A stretch of 64,000 nt of DNA. Origin: Larkinella soli (GTDB taxonomy: Bacteria; Bacteroidota; Bacteroidia; Cytophagales; Spirosomataceae). The notes beneath the pieces were generated by a model, which was given only the letters and a program-made list of their open reading frames with translations, was not told the DNA's origin and ran no database searches. This document shows, in pieces, positions 27,501 through 35,176 of this stretch. Both the position numbers and the translations under genes were made by a program. Every line of letters starts with the position of its first letter. The stretch's first letter is position 1. The stretch lies in assembly GCF_003703975.1 (NCBI RefSeq), contig NZ_QTJY01000015.1, positions 1 to 64,000 on the forward strand, given 5' to 3'.

Positions 27501-27961
27501 GTTCAGCGGAGGTACGCCGGCAGCCTGCCGGCCCCGATAACCGCTTCGTCCTGACGTATCAGCCCCGGAACCTGACCGACGGGACGTATACTTTTCAGGT
27601 GCAGGCCACGGACGCAGGCGGCAACCGGGCCGGGACGCTGCCCTATGAAATCCGGTTCCGGGTTCGGCGGGAAAACAGCCTATCGGCGGTGCGGCCGGCC
27701 CCCAACCCACTGACGAGCGGGACCGGGTTCACGTTCACCCTGGCGGGCCGGGAAGCGCCGGGGTGGGGCACCATCACCATCTGGAACCTGAGCGGGCAGG
27801 TGGTCCGGACGCTGCACCGGCCGGTGCGGATCGGCGAGAACCGGTTTTTCTGGGACGGCGGAGACCAGGGCGGGGTGCCGCTGCCGAACGGCCTGTACCG
27901 GTTTCGGCTCCGGCTGGACGACGGGCGGGAAAAAACCGGAAAAGTAGTAATCGGTCGGTGA
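24596..27961 (+). CDS. C25-family cysteine peptidase, PorU-like, with type IX sorting tail
   Basis: 1121 residues with an N-terminal signal peptide. The gingipain-type Peptidase_C25 domain covers about 400-800. The catalytic dyad fits His637 (TFFGHSS) and Cys671 (FFNGCGVGN). A beta-sandwich region follows, and the last 80 residues (about 1033-1121: APNPLTSG, TIWNLSGQVVRTL, LPNGLYRFRLRLDD) look like a FlgD-like / type A C-terminal sorting domain. PorU is the sortase that removes such tails after type IX secretion and attaches cargo to the surface. This protein could be a PorU2-type paralogue or a secreted protease. No other T9SS gene is in the window. Confidence 0.85.
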   Translation: MKFPGLTVVLFGLFQTLFAQPITRFENEWIQYDQTYLRLSVTARATFRLTTGDLEKAGFPTAGIDPRTLQLFRRGVEQAVYVAGEADGRFDPSDYIEFVGEGNDGRQDSLLYRPAGTQPHRHYSMYSDTAVYFLTWRPAGKPGLRMREIGPSDPIGLRPEPYHLAEQLILLTDEPSWNPATGPAPYPSANEVFFAEGAGWTGPMLRKDSLVSRTFRLENRVPVAGRPPEVELLLNGRDNSSHVVEVFAGIRPESRRPLGTARFDLFQAHTLTVPLDPADLSAEGEVTLSTRSSGPFLTDRYSVGYYHLRYPGSFSLRNRPECRFQLLPNPAGRSYVEWTDAPDSLRLYDLTDPNRPRRLLPARSGSLARLVVPDTRNPRKLWATTAVRKPDRIERVRFRKIDPGSSDYVFISHERLMRPVGAVADPVRAYAAYRASAAGGGFDTLVVTVREVFDQFSFGERTPLALRRFADYLLSNGGKPGFLLLVGRANVYYPIRKSPNRDALDLVPTIGVVPGSDVLLTAGLGGFPEHVPAIPTGRINTLDPKDVLNYLNKVKEYEALPPAEPWRKEVLHLSGGRSVYELEAFRAILDAVGPTAQGQYTGAHVSLRSKKTDEPVERIDISDRVNEGVALITFFGHSSPVVTDLDIGYASRPASGFRNKGRYPLMFFNGCGVGNIFFGATNNLSTDWLLTPDRGAIAVLAHGYSGYTGPLESFTTRFYQLLFADSVLHHRPIGVIHQETTRRTLEQYHTAYDISNAHEMVLQGDPALRPFPATRADFRISAEDVVAVSGRKDSVALNVAVFNAGRFDRRERVGLSVRERLPGGGVRSFGTRMHGAVAYRDTLYYAFRPDTARPAETKYELMVDPGNEVTETDEGNNRVVFSIRFEEGRARVVLPDSGQRFPPDHFNPLLDVTFDGVRIPDGALVSASPLIQVVLQDEDPYRIRQDTVGIDLYLKKPCDACGAERVPLGSAEVRRQPAGPDNRFVLTYQPRNLTDGTYTFQVQATDAGGNRAGTLPYEIRFRVRRENSLSAVRPAPNPLTSGTGFTFTLAGREAPGWGTITIWNLSGQVVRTLHRPVRIGENRFFWDGGDQGGVPLPNGLYRFRLRLDDGREKTGKVVIGR

Positions 27962-28021
27962 CATTCCGGGAAAGTGTTCTATTTTTACACCTGATCCTAT
28001 CCGGAACACCGTAAGAACCAA

Positions 28022-28846
28022 ATGAGTAAACGTTTACCGCATCTCCTGCTGACGGCACTCCTGCTGACGGTCGGCTGGGCTATGGTGGCCCATCGGCTTC
28101 GGTCGGCCGCCCCGGCCCGGCACCCGCTGAAGCATCCCGGCTTCGCGCTGTCCTTCGACGACCGGTCGGTGGAGGAATGGTACGGCCTCCGGCCGATTTT
28201 TCTCCGCTATCACGGAAAAGCCACCTTCTACGTAACCCAGCCCGACAGTTTGAAGCCGGAAGAAATCGACCAGCTGCGGCAACTGCAGCTCGACGGCAAC
28301 GAAATCGGCAGTCATGGCCTGATGCACCTCCACGCCAATTCCTACGCCATGATTCACCCGGCGAAGGTGTATATGGAGGAAGAAATCCATCCTTCGGTGA
28401 AAAAACTGGAGGATTTCGGCTTTCAGATCGATACGTTTGCCTATCCCTACGGGGCCAATAACCACTGGGTAGACCGGAAACTGGAGGAGCATTTCGTGCT
28501 GATGCGCGACATCTACGCCCTTCGACGGAGCTTTTTCGGGATTCCCCTCAACCGGTCGATCACCGACCTCGACGCCATCTACTGCGGGCCGGAATCCCGG
28601 AAGCGGGTGGAAGCCCTGTCCATCGACCACGAAAGCCGGATTACGAAGGAGGAACTGACCCAGGCACTGAAACGGGCCAGGGCGCGGGGTGAAATCGTCC
28701 TGTTTTACGGTCACCGGCCGATAACCGCCGGAGAGCCGGCCGGCGCCAATACGGTGGACGTGGCACTGATCGAACACCTGTATAAAACCGCCCGGGAACT
28801 GGGCCTGCGGTCTTATACGATGGAGGAGGTGGCCCGGCGTAAATAA
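28022..28846 (+). CDS. Polysaccharide deacetylase (NodB-like) family protein
   Basis: 274 residues with an N-terminal hydrophobic signal (LLLTALLLTVGWAMVAHRL). NodB motifs: Asp46/Asp47 in LSFDD, and His98/His102 in SHGLMH, the Asp-His-His metal site. TFAYPYGANN supplies motif 3. These enzymes remove N- or O-acetyl groups from chitin-like polymers, peptidoglycan or exopolysaccharide. The substrate is not evident. It follows the C25 peptidase by 60 bases and converges on the thiamine pyrophosphokinase gene with only nine bases between stops. Confidence 0.87.
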   Translation: MSKRLPHLLLTALLLTVGWAMVAHRLRSAAPARHPLKHPGFALSFDDRSVEEWYGLRPIFLRYHGKATFYVTQPDSLKPEEIDQLRQLQLDGNEIGSHGLMHLHANSYAMIHPAKVYMEEEIHPSVKKLEDFGFQIDTFAYPYGANNHWVDRKLEEHFVLMRDIYALRRSFFGIPLNRSITDLDAIYCGPESRKRVEALSIDHESRITKEELTQALKRARARGEIVLFYGHRPITAGEPAGANTVDVALIEHLYKTARELGLRSYTMEEVARRK

Positions 28847-28855
28847 GCGGGGCGC

Positions 28856-29518
28856 TCAGTCCCAGCATTCCATCAGCAGCAGATCCCCGGTGCGGTAGCG
28901 AATCTTCACGAACCCGTCTTCCGCAGCCTCGTTGCTGCTGCCGGTTCGGTAGCCCAGCGTCAGGCTTTCATTCCGGAGGTTGTATTTCAACCCCTCCGTT
29001 TCCAGACCGTCCACCGTCCCGACCGGAATCAGGGAAATGGGCGTGCCCCGCGTATACCACTTTTCAAACGTTTTGCCGAGCGGAATGATCTTCGAATGGT
29101 CGTCGAGCAGCACGATCCGGATGCGATCCCGGTATCGGACGACGTCCGTCATGTTCGTGATGGCGTGATCGGCGCGCCGACCCGTGGCCCAGACGATGTT
29201 CACGGCCGGAAAACCGCGCCCGATCAGGAACTCGATGCCTTTGTCGAGGTCGGTTTTGTTCTGATCGGGCGTGTGGATGATTTCGATGGGATACTGCCGC
29301 TGCCGGATCAGGTCGAAATCATGAGGCTGATCGAAGTCGCCCAGCAGGACGTCTACCTTGATTCCCAGGTCCAGCACCCGCCGGATGGCATTATCCAGAA
29401 CGACGACGAACGGGTTCCATTCCAGCAGTTGACCCAGCAGTTCGGGGTCGCAGCTTTCGCCGTTGGCGATGAGCAGCGCCGGTTCCTGTTTGTCGCGGAC
29501 GATATGATGAGAAGACAT
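28856..29518 (-). CDS. Thiamine pyrophosphokinase
   Basis: 220 residues from the ATG at 29518 (an in-frame TTG at 29530 overlaps the previous stop). The typical motifs are visible: LLIANGESCD at the N-terminus, DVLLGDFDQ (metal/thiamine-binding GDFD), and TPDQNKTDLDKGIEFLI. The enzyme transfers pyrophosphate from ATP to thiamine, giving thiamine diphosphate. It is the last gene of a tight minus-strand set (maf, moaC, mobA, guanine deaminase, this gene) and starts 9 bases beyond the deaminase stop. Confidence 0.92.
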   Translation of the reverse strand: MSSHHIVRDKQEPALLIANGESCDPELLGQLLEWNPFVVVLDNAIRRVLDLGIKVDVLLGDFDQPHDFDLIRQRQYPIEIIHTPDQNKTDLDKGIEFLIGRGFPAVNIVWATGRRADHAITNMTDVVRYRDRIRIVLLDDHSKIIPLGKTFEKWYTRGTPISLIPVGTVDGLETEGLKYNLRNESLTLGYRTGSSNEAAEDGFVKIRYRTGDLLLMECWD

Positions 29519-29526
29519 AAGGGGCG

Positions 29527-29997
29527 TCAATACCGAATTTTATCCTGTTTCTCCAGCCATTGCCCGAATACCGTCCAGGCCTCGTCGGGCAGGAGCTGCT
29601 GCATCGGGATACTGCGGGATTCCCGCGATTTGTCGAGTTCCCGGTAGATGAACTGATCGTCGAAGCCTGCCCGGGCCGCGTCCGAGTGCAGACAGCCGTA
29701 CACGATGCGCTCCGGGCGAGCCCAGTAAATGGCACCGAGGCACATGGGGCATGGTTCGCAGGAAGTATAAAGGGTGCAGCCCGTCAGCTGAAAGCTGTTC
29801 AGACGGCGACAGGCGTCGCGGATCGCGACCACCTCGGCATGGGCGGTGGGGTCGTTGGTGGAGGTCACCTGATTGAAGCCTTTCCCGACAATCTGGCCGT
29901 CCTTCGCGATCACCGCGCCGAACGGACCGCCCTGCCCGGCGTCCATGCCCTCCTTCGCCAGTCGGAAGGCTTCCCGCAAAAAAATCTCGTCTTGCAT
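29527..29997 (-). CDS. guaD: Guanine deaminase / nucleoside deaminase
   Basis: 156 residues from the ATG at 29997, the same length as Bacillus GuaD. Cytidine-deaminase-fold zinc site: His53-Ala-Glu55 (TAHAEV) and Cys83/Cys86 (SCEPCPMCLGAIYWA). The ends NDPTAHAEV and AGFDDQFIYREL are close to GuaD from Gram-positive bacteria, which converts guanine to xanthine. A broader nucleoside specificity cannot be excluded. Its placement beside moaC and mobA is suggestive, because the next step in purine catabolism (xanthine oxidation) uses a molybdenum enzyme; none is in this window. Confidence 0.88.
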   Translation of the reverse strand: MQDEIFLREAFRLAKEGMDAGQGGPFGAVIAKDGQIVGKGFNQVTSTNDPTAHAEVVAIRDACRRLNSFQLTGCTLYTSCEPCPMCLGAIYWARPERIVYGCLHSDAARAGFDDQFIYRELDKSRESRSIPMQQLLPDEAWTVFGQWLEKQDKIRY

Positions 29998-30034
29998 AAA
30001 AAAGCGCCGGTCGATACTGCCGGCATTTATCGGT

Positions 30035-30658
30035 TTATACCGTATCCGGATTCCATGGTTTGCCAAATCGTTGAACGGCCACCGGATCATTAAAGTTGCT
30101 CAATTCCCGAACATCGTCGATCTCTACCAGTTGAACAGGACCGTTCATCAGCACCCGGCGCGGGTAGGGCGTCCGGTCTTCGATCGCTTTCAGGAGGGCC
30201 GGGTAGGCGGCCGGCTCCCAGATGCAGACCGAAGGCTCCGGAAAACGGTGGTCGCTGTCCCAGAAGGCCGTGGCGATTTTGTCGGTTCGACGGTGTTCGA
30301 TCAGTTTCCGGATCGACCCTTCCGAAAGCAGGGGCAGGTCGCAGGCCACCACCAGCCAGGCCGGGGCGCTCCGTTCGGAAGCCGACGGCCGCTGAAAGGC
30401 CGACAGGATGCCCGCCATCGGCCCCTCCACGGGTGCCTGGTCGAGGATCAGCCGGAACCGGCTTCCGGCCAGGTCGGCGGCCTGCTCCGGGTTGACGGAC
30501 AGATACACTTCACGGCAATACGCCGACAACCGGTCGTAGAGGTACTCCCGCTGCGGCCGGCCGTGGTAATCGATGGTGCTTTTATCGAAACCCATGCGGC
30601 TGCTGCGGCCTCCCGTCAGCACCAGCCCGAACAGGGCAGGAGCGGGGTCAGGGAACAT
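30035..30658 (-). CDS. mobA: Molybdenum cofactor guanylyltransferase
   Basis: 207 residues from the ATG at 30658, which overlaps the moaC end by 11 bases (translational coupling). The nucleotidyltransferase motif LVLTGGRSSRMGFDKS replaces the usual LAGGxSxRMGxDK with a Thr in place of Ala, and the VACDLPLLS metal motif follows. MobA links GMP to molybdopterin to make the bis-MGD or MGD cofactor of DMSO-reductase-family enzymes. No other Moco gene except moaC is present. Confidence 0.88.
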   Translation of the reverse strand: MFPDPAPALFGLVLTGGRSSRMGFDKSTIDYHGRPQREYLYDRLSAYCREVYLSVNPEQAADLAGSRFRLILDQAPVEGPMAGILSAFQRPSASERSAPAWLVVACDLPLLSEGSIRKLIEHRRTDKIATAFWDSDHRFPEPSVCIWEPAAYPALLKAIEDRTPYPRRVLMNGPVQLVEIDDVRELSNFNDPVAVQRFGKPWNPDTV

Positions 30659-31124
30659 GGTGGAATTCGCTTTTTCCGCCGGTTTTATCCAGCAGGCGGG
30701 TTTCCCGGATGACGATGTCGTGCGAGAAAGCCTTGCACATGTCATATACGGTCAGGGCGGCCACCGACGCGCCCACCAGCGCTTCCATCTCCACCCCGGT
30801 CCGGGCTTCGACGGAGGTGATGCAGTCGATGATGACTTCGTTGCCTTCCGTGGTGACGGAGAATTTGCAGCCGTCCATGCCCAGGGGGTGACAGAGCGGA
30901 ATCAGGTCGGAGGTTCGTTTGGCGGCCATGGTCCCGGCGATAATGGCGGTCTGAAAAACCGGGCCTTTCTTCGTCTGGATGTCCTGACCGCTGAACTGCG
31001 CCATGATGTCGCTGTTCAGCACCACGATGCTCCGGGCGCGGGCGGTCCGCCGGGTGACTGCCTTGTCGCCGACGTCGACCATCGACGGGTTGCCCTGCGG
31101 ATCGATATGGGAGAATTCTTTCAT
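30648..31124 (-). CDS. moaC: Cyclic pyranopterin monophosphate synthase
   Basis: 158 residues, standard length. Clear MoaC motifs: KKGPVFQTAIIAGTMAAKRT, LIPLCHPLGMDG and VEARTGVEMEALVGASVAAL. With MoaA it converts GTP to cyclic pyranopterin monophosphate, the first intermediate of molybdenum cofactor. moaA is not in the window. The gene overlaps mobA at its 3' end and is separated from maf by a short AATAACGAAT repeat tract. Confidence 0.97.
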   Translation of the reverse strand: MKEFSHIDPQGNPSMVDVGDKAVTRRTARARSIVVLNSDIMAQFSGQDIQTKKGPVFQTAIIAGTMAAKRTSDLIPLCHPLGMDGCKFSVTTEGNEVIIDCITSVEARTGVEMEALVGASVAALTVYDMCKAFSHDIVIRETRLLDKTGGKSEFHHVP

Positions 31125-31133
31125 TGCTTTTCA

Positions 31134-31191
31134 AATAACGAATGATGGATAGCGAATCCTGAATAATGAATAACGAATATCGAATAACGAA
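31134..31191. repeat. AATAACGAAT short repeat tract
   Basis: AATAACGAAT at 31134-31143 and 31169-31178 and AATAACGAA at 31183-31191, with degenerate AATAATGAAT-type units between. It fills the maf-moaC gap. Low complexity, no secondary structure of note, units too short and irregular for CRISPR. Confidence 0.6.
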
Positions 31192-31192
31192 G

Positions 31193-31792
31193 TTATGAAC
31201 GGAGGGCGGGGCCGGCTGCGGGAAGGGCGTATCTCCGCAGGGCTTCATACACCCGGTGAACCGGCAGACCCATGATGGTGTAGAATGAACCTTCGATGCG
31301 TTCGATGCCGATCATGCCGATCCATTCCTGCACGCCGTAGGCACCGGCCTTGTCGAACGGGCGGTACTGGTCGATGTAATACCGGATTTCTTCCGCATCG
31401 AGCGGCTTGAAAACCACCTCGGCCGTGTCCGTAAACGATTCCGTGGCCTCGGCCGACAGCAGGCATACGCCCGTCATGACCTGGTGGGCGCGGCCCGACA
31501 GCCGGCGCAGCATGTCGGCGGCTTCGACGGCATCGGCGGGTTTGTTCAGAATGCGGTCGTCGACCACCACGATGGTATCGGCGCAGAGCACCAGCCGGTC
31601 GGCCAGATCGGGGCGAAAGCGGTCGGCTTTCTGGCGGGCGAGAAACGAAGGAACTTCCGCCACGGGAAGACTTTCGGGGAAGGTTTCCTCGGTGGGCCGG
31701 ACTTCCGTGCGGAAGCTGAAGCCCAGTTCGTTGAGAAGCTGGCGACGTCGGGGCGAGTGGGAGGCCAGAACCAGCGGCCGGGTCAATTGCAT
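31193..31792 (-). CDS. maf: Maf family nucleotide pyrophosphatase
   Basis: 199 residues, standard. Begins LVLASHSPRRRQLLNELGFSF, the Maf signature, followed by TEETFPES, LCADTIVVVD and KAGAYGVQEWIGM. Maf proteins hydrolyse non-canonical or canonical nucleoside triphosphates (dTTP/UTP or methylated forms) and act as housecleaning enzymes; an older name is septum formation inhibitor. First gene of the minus-strand set leading to moaC. Confidence 0.95.
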   Translation of the reverse strand: MQLTRPLVLASHSPRRRQLLNELGFSFRTEVRPTEETFPESLPVAEVPSFLARQKADRFRPDLADRLVLCADTIVVVDDRILNKPADAVEAADMLRRLSGRAHQVMTGVCLLSAEATESFTDTAEVVFKPLDAEEIRYYIDQYRPFDKAGAYGVQEWIGMIGIERIEGSFYTIMGLPVHRVYEALRRYALPAAGPALRS

Positions 31793-31878
31793 GGTTTATT
31801 CAAAAAAATTACGTAAACTTTAACCTGCTTTCTAACTGAAAACCGTCTTTTCAGTACAAACATAATAGCTAAACCGTC

Positions 31879-32406
31879 TTGGAAACACCCTTTCAGATCC
31901 GATCCGCTACACCGGCCGACGTCAAGGAACTGACGGCCCTGGCGATCCGGACGATGCGCGATGCCTTCGGTCCCCCGCTCAATCCCGCCGAATACGTGGA
32001 AGACTACATCCGGAAGGCCTTTTCGGTGGAGCAGTCGCGACAGGAACTGGCTGATCCTGAGGCATCGTTTCTGGTGGTCTGCGGGCCGGAGCAGGAACTG
32101 ATCGGGTATGCAAAACTGCGCCGAAACCGCCCCCCGCGACAATTAAAAGGCCAACACGCCATCGAGATTCAACGGTTTTACCTTCAGGAGGGTCGTATCG
32201 GGAAAGGGCTGGGCCGCCGGCTAATGGAAGTCTGCCTGGACCGGGCCCGGAACGAGGGGTTTGGGGCGGTCTGGCTGGGCGTCTGGGAACGAAACCACCG
32301 GGCCATCGGCTTCTACGAGCGCATGGGATTCGTCCGCTGCGGCTGGCACTACTTCCAGTTTGGCCCGGAACGGCAGCGGGATTACTGGATGAAAAAAGAA
32401 TTGTAA
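31879..32406 (+). CDS. GNAT-family N-acetyltransferase
   Basis: 175 residues. The start is a TTG at 31879: the GNAT fold begins at FQIRSATPADVKEL, immediately after it, and no upstream ATG is available. The acetyl-CoA loop reads EGRIGKGLGRRLME (the Q/RxxGxG/A signature), and AIGFYERMGFVRCG closes the fold. It acetylates a primary amine from acetyl-CoA; the substrate cannot be told. The stop is 4 bases before the next gene, so the two are probably co-translated. Confidence 0.9.
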   Translation: METPFQIRSATPADVKELTALAIRTMRDAFGPPLNPAEYVEDYIRKAFSVEQSRQELADPEASFLVVCGPEQELIGYAKLRRNRPPRQLKGQHAIEIQRFYLQEGRIGKGLGRRLMEVCLDRARNEGFGAVWLGVWERNHRAIGFYERMGFVRCGWHYFQFGPERQRDYWMKKEL

Positions 32407-32410
32407 CGGA

Positions 32411-34369
32411 GTGAGATCATCAAAACGTCGGCAGATACTGGCAGTGCTTTTGGCCCCCGGCAGGTGGGTGCGGGGGCTGTTCTGTCTTCTGCTGACGGTT
32501 TCGACGGTTTTCGCCCAGGATATTAAAATACCGGTTCCGGAACCGGAGGTGGATTCCCTCTCCCGGGCCGACTCCCTTTCCCGGGCCGACCGGGACAGCG
32601 CCCAGGCCATCCGCGACAGCGTTTTCTACTCCCAGCTGAAAATCCGGATGTACAAGCGGAAGCTTACCCGCCAGGTTTACGACCTGCTGTTCCACGATAT
32701 GTACAACAGCCGGCTGAAAACCGGGGAGGTCAACGAGATCGAGGCCAACCCGTTTGCGCGGTACGAAGGACGGGTCATCAGCAAAATCTACATCCGGCGG
32801 CTCGACGTGTTCGGGCAGAGCGTGTACGATACCCTGCGGAGGTCGCGGAGCTGGCTCGAACGCTTCGGCAACCGGCTCCACGCCGACACCCGCGAGGGCG
32901 TCATCCGGCGGTCGTTTCTGCTGTTTGAGGAGGGCGACCGCGTTAGCCCCGATACCCTGCGCGACAATGAGCGGCTGCTGCGGAACTCCAACGTCTTTCA
33001 CGACGCCCGGATCATCGTGGTGCCGCACCCCGGCAGCCGGGGCTTCGTCGACGTCTACGTGATCACGCAGGACGTGTGGTCGCTGCTGCCCTCAGGAAGC
33101 ATCGGCAGCCTGAACCGCTTCAACCTTCAGCTCGAACAGCGCAACTTCCGGGGGCTGACCCATACCGTCATCGGGGCCGTCGCCTACAACGGAGCCGATC
33201 CGTTCCAGAAGGTCGAATACCGGGGGCGGTATATCGTGCCGTACATCGGAAAACGAACCTTTCTGACCGGTCAGGCCGACCTGATCAACCAGCGCGACCT
33301 GAAGCAGTATTCGGTGCGGGTGTTCCGGCCGTTCCTGACGCCGGATACCCGCTGGGCCGGGTCGATGGAACTGAGCCACGTCCGGCTGCCGCGCTATCCG
33401 CTGTTTTCGGAAGACACCGCCCGGCTGATCAAGCTGCACTACAACTACAACGATGCCTGGGTCGGGTATGCGTTCCGGCCGTTCTTCAGCTTCCTGGGCG
33501 AGGGCGACGACCGGACGCGGCTCGTGGTGGCGGCCCGGTTCACCCGGCTGACGTTCACCAACCGCCCGGAGGTGCGGAGCGATACCAACCAGTTGTTCCA
33601 GAACACGAACGCCACCCTGTTCAGCATCGGTCTGTCCCGACGGCGGTACGTGCGCGACGTATTGATTTATGGTTTCGGCCGAACGGAGGACGTACCGTAC
33701 GGAAGCCTGTTTTCGATCATTTCCGGGTTCGACAACGCCGAACTCGGGCAACGGGTGTACGTGGGTTTCAAATACTCCAGGGCCCACTACATCAATCGAT
33801 TCGGGTATCTTTCCGGGGCGCTGAACGTCGGCAGCTACCTCCGTAGTCACCGCGGCATCGAACAGGGCGTGATGACGCTGGAAACGAACTATTTCAGCCG
33901 GCTCCGTACGACGAGCTGGGGCAACTGGCGGCATTTCATCGACCTGCGGTATACGATGGGGTCGCAGCGGTTCAGCAACGAGTACATCACCCTGAGTGGC
34001 CGGGACCTGATCGGCGTCAACAACAACGCCCTGCGCGGGACCAAGCTGCTGCTGACCAACATCGAGAACATTCTGTTCTCCAAGCTGAATATCATCGGCT
34101 TCCGGGTCGCCATCGTCACCTTCGCCAATCTCGGGCTGGTCACCTACCGAACCAGAAACTTCCTGCGGGGGCCGCTGTATCAGGGTTACGGCATCGGGTT
34201 CCGGCTCCGTAATGAAAACCTGACGTTCAACAGCTTCCAGATTCAGCTGGCCTGGTATCCCAACCTGCCCAACAACCCGCAGCCCCTCCGGTTTGCGTTC
34301 GAGGGCGTCCCGACGGCCCGGTTCCGCGATTTTGCCATTTCCGCCCCCGAAATTATTCCCTACCGCTGA
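32411..34369 (+). CDS. Omp85-superfamily (BamA/TamA-like) outer-membrane protein
   Basis: 652 residues from a GTG with a good purine-rich SD (aacggag). Signal peptide ends near TVFAQ. A charged linker repeats SLSRAD twice. POTRA-like segment at about 115-220 (GRVISKIYIRRLDVFGQSVYD, RVSPDTLRDNERLLRNSNVF, DVYVITQD), then a 16-strand-type beta-barrel to the C-terminus. With only about one POTRA domain it is shorter than BamA, so it is more likely a surface-protein assembly factor or a separate Omp85 class than the essential BamA. Confidence 0.8.
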   Translation: MRSSKRRQILAVLLAPGRWVRGLFCLLLTVSTVFAQDIKIPVPEPEVDSLSRADSLSRADRDSAQAIRDSVFYSQLKIRMYKRKLTRQVYDLLFHDMYNSRLKTGEVNEIEANPFARYEGRVISKIYIRRLDVFGQSVYDTLRRSRSWLERFGNRLHADTREGVIRRSFLLFEEGDRVSPDTLRDNERLLRNSNVFHDARIIVVPHPGSRGFVDVYVITQDVWSLLPSGSIGSLNRFNLQLEQRNFRGLTHTVIGAVAYNGADPFQKVEYRGRYIVPYIGKRTFLTGQADLINQRDLKQYSVRVFRPFLTPDTRWAGSMELSHVRLPRYPLFSEDTARLIKLHYNYNDAWVGYAFRPFFSFLGEGDDRTRLVVAARFTRLTFTNRPEVRSDTNQLFQNTNATLFSIGLSRRRYVRDVLIYGFGRTEDVPYGSLFSIISGFDNAELGQRVYVGFKYSRAHYINRFGYLSGALNVGSYLRSHRGIEQGVMTLETNYFSRLRTTSWGNWRHFIDLRYTMGSQRFSNEYITLSGRDLIGVNNNALRGTKLLLTNIENILFSKLNIIGFRVAIVTFANLGLVTYRTRNFLRGPLYQGYGIGFRLRNENLTFNSFQIQLAWYPNLPNNPQPLRFAFEGVPTARFRDFAISAPEIIPYR

Positions 34370-34487
34370 CCACCCCCCGGCCCCCTCCTAAAACAGGAGG
34401 GGGTGGCTTCGCAGGGTTTGAATCAGGCAGCGCTCTCCCCCTCCTTACCAAGGAGGGGTCGGACCGGCGCTCCGGCTGGGGGTGGTG
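34370..34487. repeat. GC-rich palindromic repeat, copy A
   Basis: Begins CCACCCCCC and ends GGGGGTGGT. Inside are two hairpins, CCCCCTCCT/AGGAGGGGG and CCCCCTCCTT/AAGGAGGGG, separated by a conserved GCAGGGTTTGAATCAGGCAG spacer. Similar to copies at 44859-44962 (inverted) and 52316-52421. It begins at the base after the Omp85-like stop and could act as a terminator. Confidence 0.8.
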
Positions 34488-34525
34488 AAAATTTTCCGGA
34501 GCAGGAAACTTTTTTGTATATAATG

Positions 34526-34557
34526 TTGTTACATTAATTGTAAAGACACTATATTTG
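34526..34557 (+). promoter_or_regulatory. Promoter and palindromic operator of marR-yceI
   Basis: TTG (34526-34528), 21-base spacer and perfect -7 TATATTTG (34550-34557). Between the two boxes lies TTACATTAATTGTAA (34529-34543), arms TTACA/TGTAA, the size and place expected of a MarR operator and suited to autorepression. Confidence 0.6.
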
Positions 34558-34666
34558 CAACGTTAAACGACGGAATGCAGATTACCGGCTAAATCGCTAA
34601 TTTGCGGACCGGCTGATTCAGAGGCCGTTTCCCACTTCGGTGAACCGTCAATAACACCAATGACCA

Positions 34667-35122
34667 ATGTCCATAGAGAATGACATTAAGCAAGCTTCTT
34701 TCAGAACGGCGCATCACCGCATGATCGTCAATCTGATGTACACCAATAACTGGGCCTGCGACGAGCAGATGCGGTTACTAAAACCCTTCGGGCTGACGTT
34801 GCAGCAGTATAATGTACTTCGGATTCTGCGGGGTCAGTTTCCCAGCCCGATCAAGGTAGCCGAGATTACGGAGCGGATGCTGGATAAAATGTCCAATGCG
34901 TCGCGTCTGGTCGATAAGTTGCTGGCGAAAGAACTGGCCCAGCGTACGGAATGTCCGAACGACCGGCGGGCCGTCGATGTGGTGATTACGGAAAAAGGGC
35001 TGGACCTCCTCCAGAAAATCGATCAGTACCAGCTTCAGTGGGAGAAACGGTTTCACACTCTGAGTGAAGAGGAAGCCGCCGAACTGAGCCAGCTGCTGGA
35101 TAAACTGCGCGGATCGGAATAA
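34667..35122 (+). CDS. MarR-family transcriptional regulator
   Basis: 151 residues. Winged-helix MarR domain at about 35-140: FGLTLQQYNVLRILRG, SPIKVAEITERMLDKMSNASRLVDKL (recognition helix) and the wing RTECPNDRRAVDVVITEKG. MarR dimers repress until a ligand or oxidant relieves them. It precedes yceI by 54 bases and has a palindrome inside its promoter. In Bacteroidota MarR-YceI pairs are common, with YceI the usual target. Confidence 0.93.
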   Translation: MSIENDIKQASFRTAHHRMIVNLMYTNNWACDEQMRLLKPFGLTLQQYNVLRILRGQFPSPIKVAEITERMLDKMSNASRLVDKLLAKELAQRTECPNDRRAVDVVITEKGLDLLQKIDQYQLQWEKRFHTLSEEEAAELSQLLDKLRGSE

Positions 35123-35176
35123 TGCCTGAATAGTTGAATTTTAACAACCAATCAATAACCTAACGTAAAACCGAGT

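Noticed and set aside
31134-31191. CRISPR-like array between maf and moaC
   Set aside because: Units are 9-10 bases, irregular and without unique spacers; no cas genes in the window.
34370-34666. Small gene or tRNA between the Omp85-like gene and marR
   Set aside because: The gap holds repeat copy A and the marR promoter; no cloverleaf or plausible short ORF seen.
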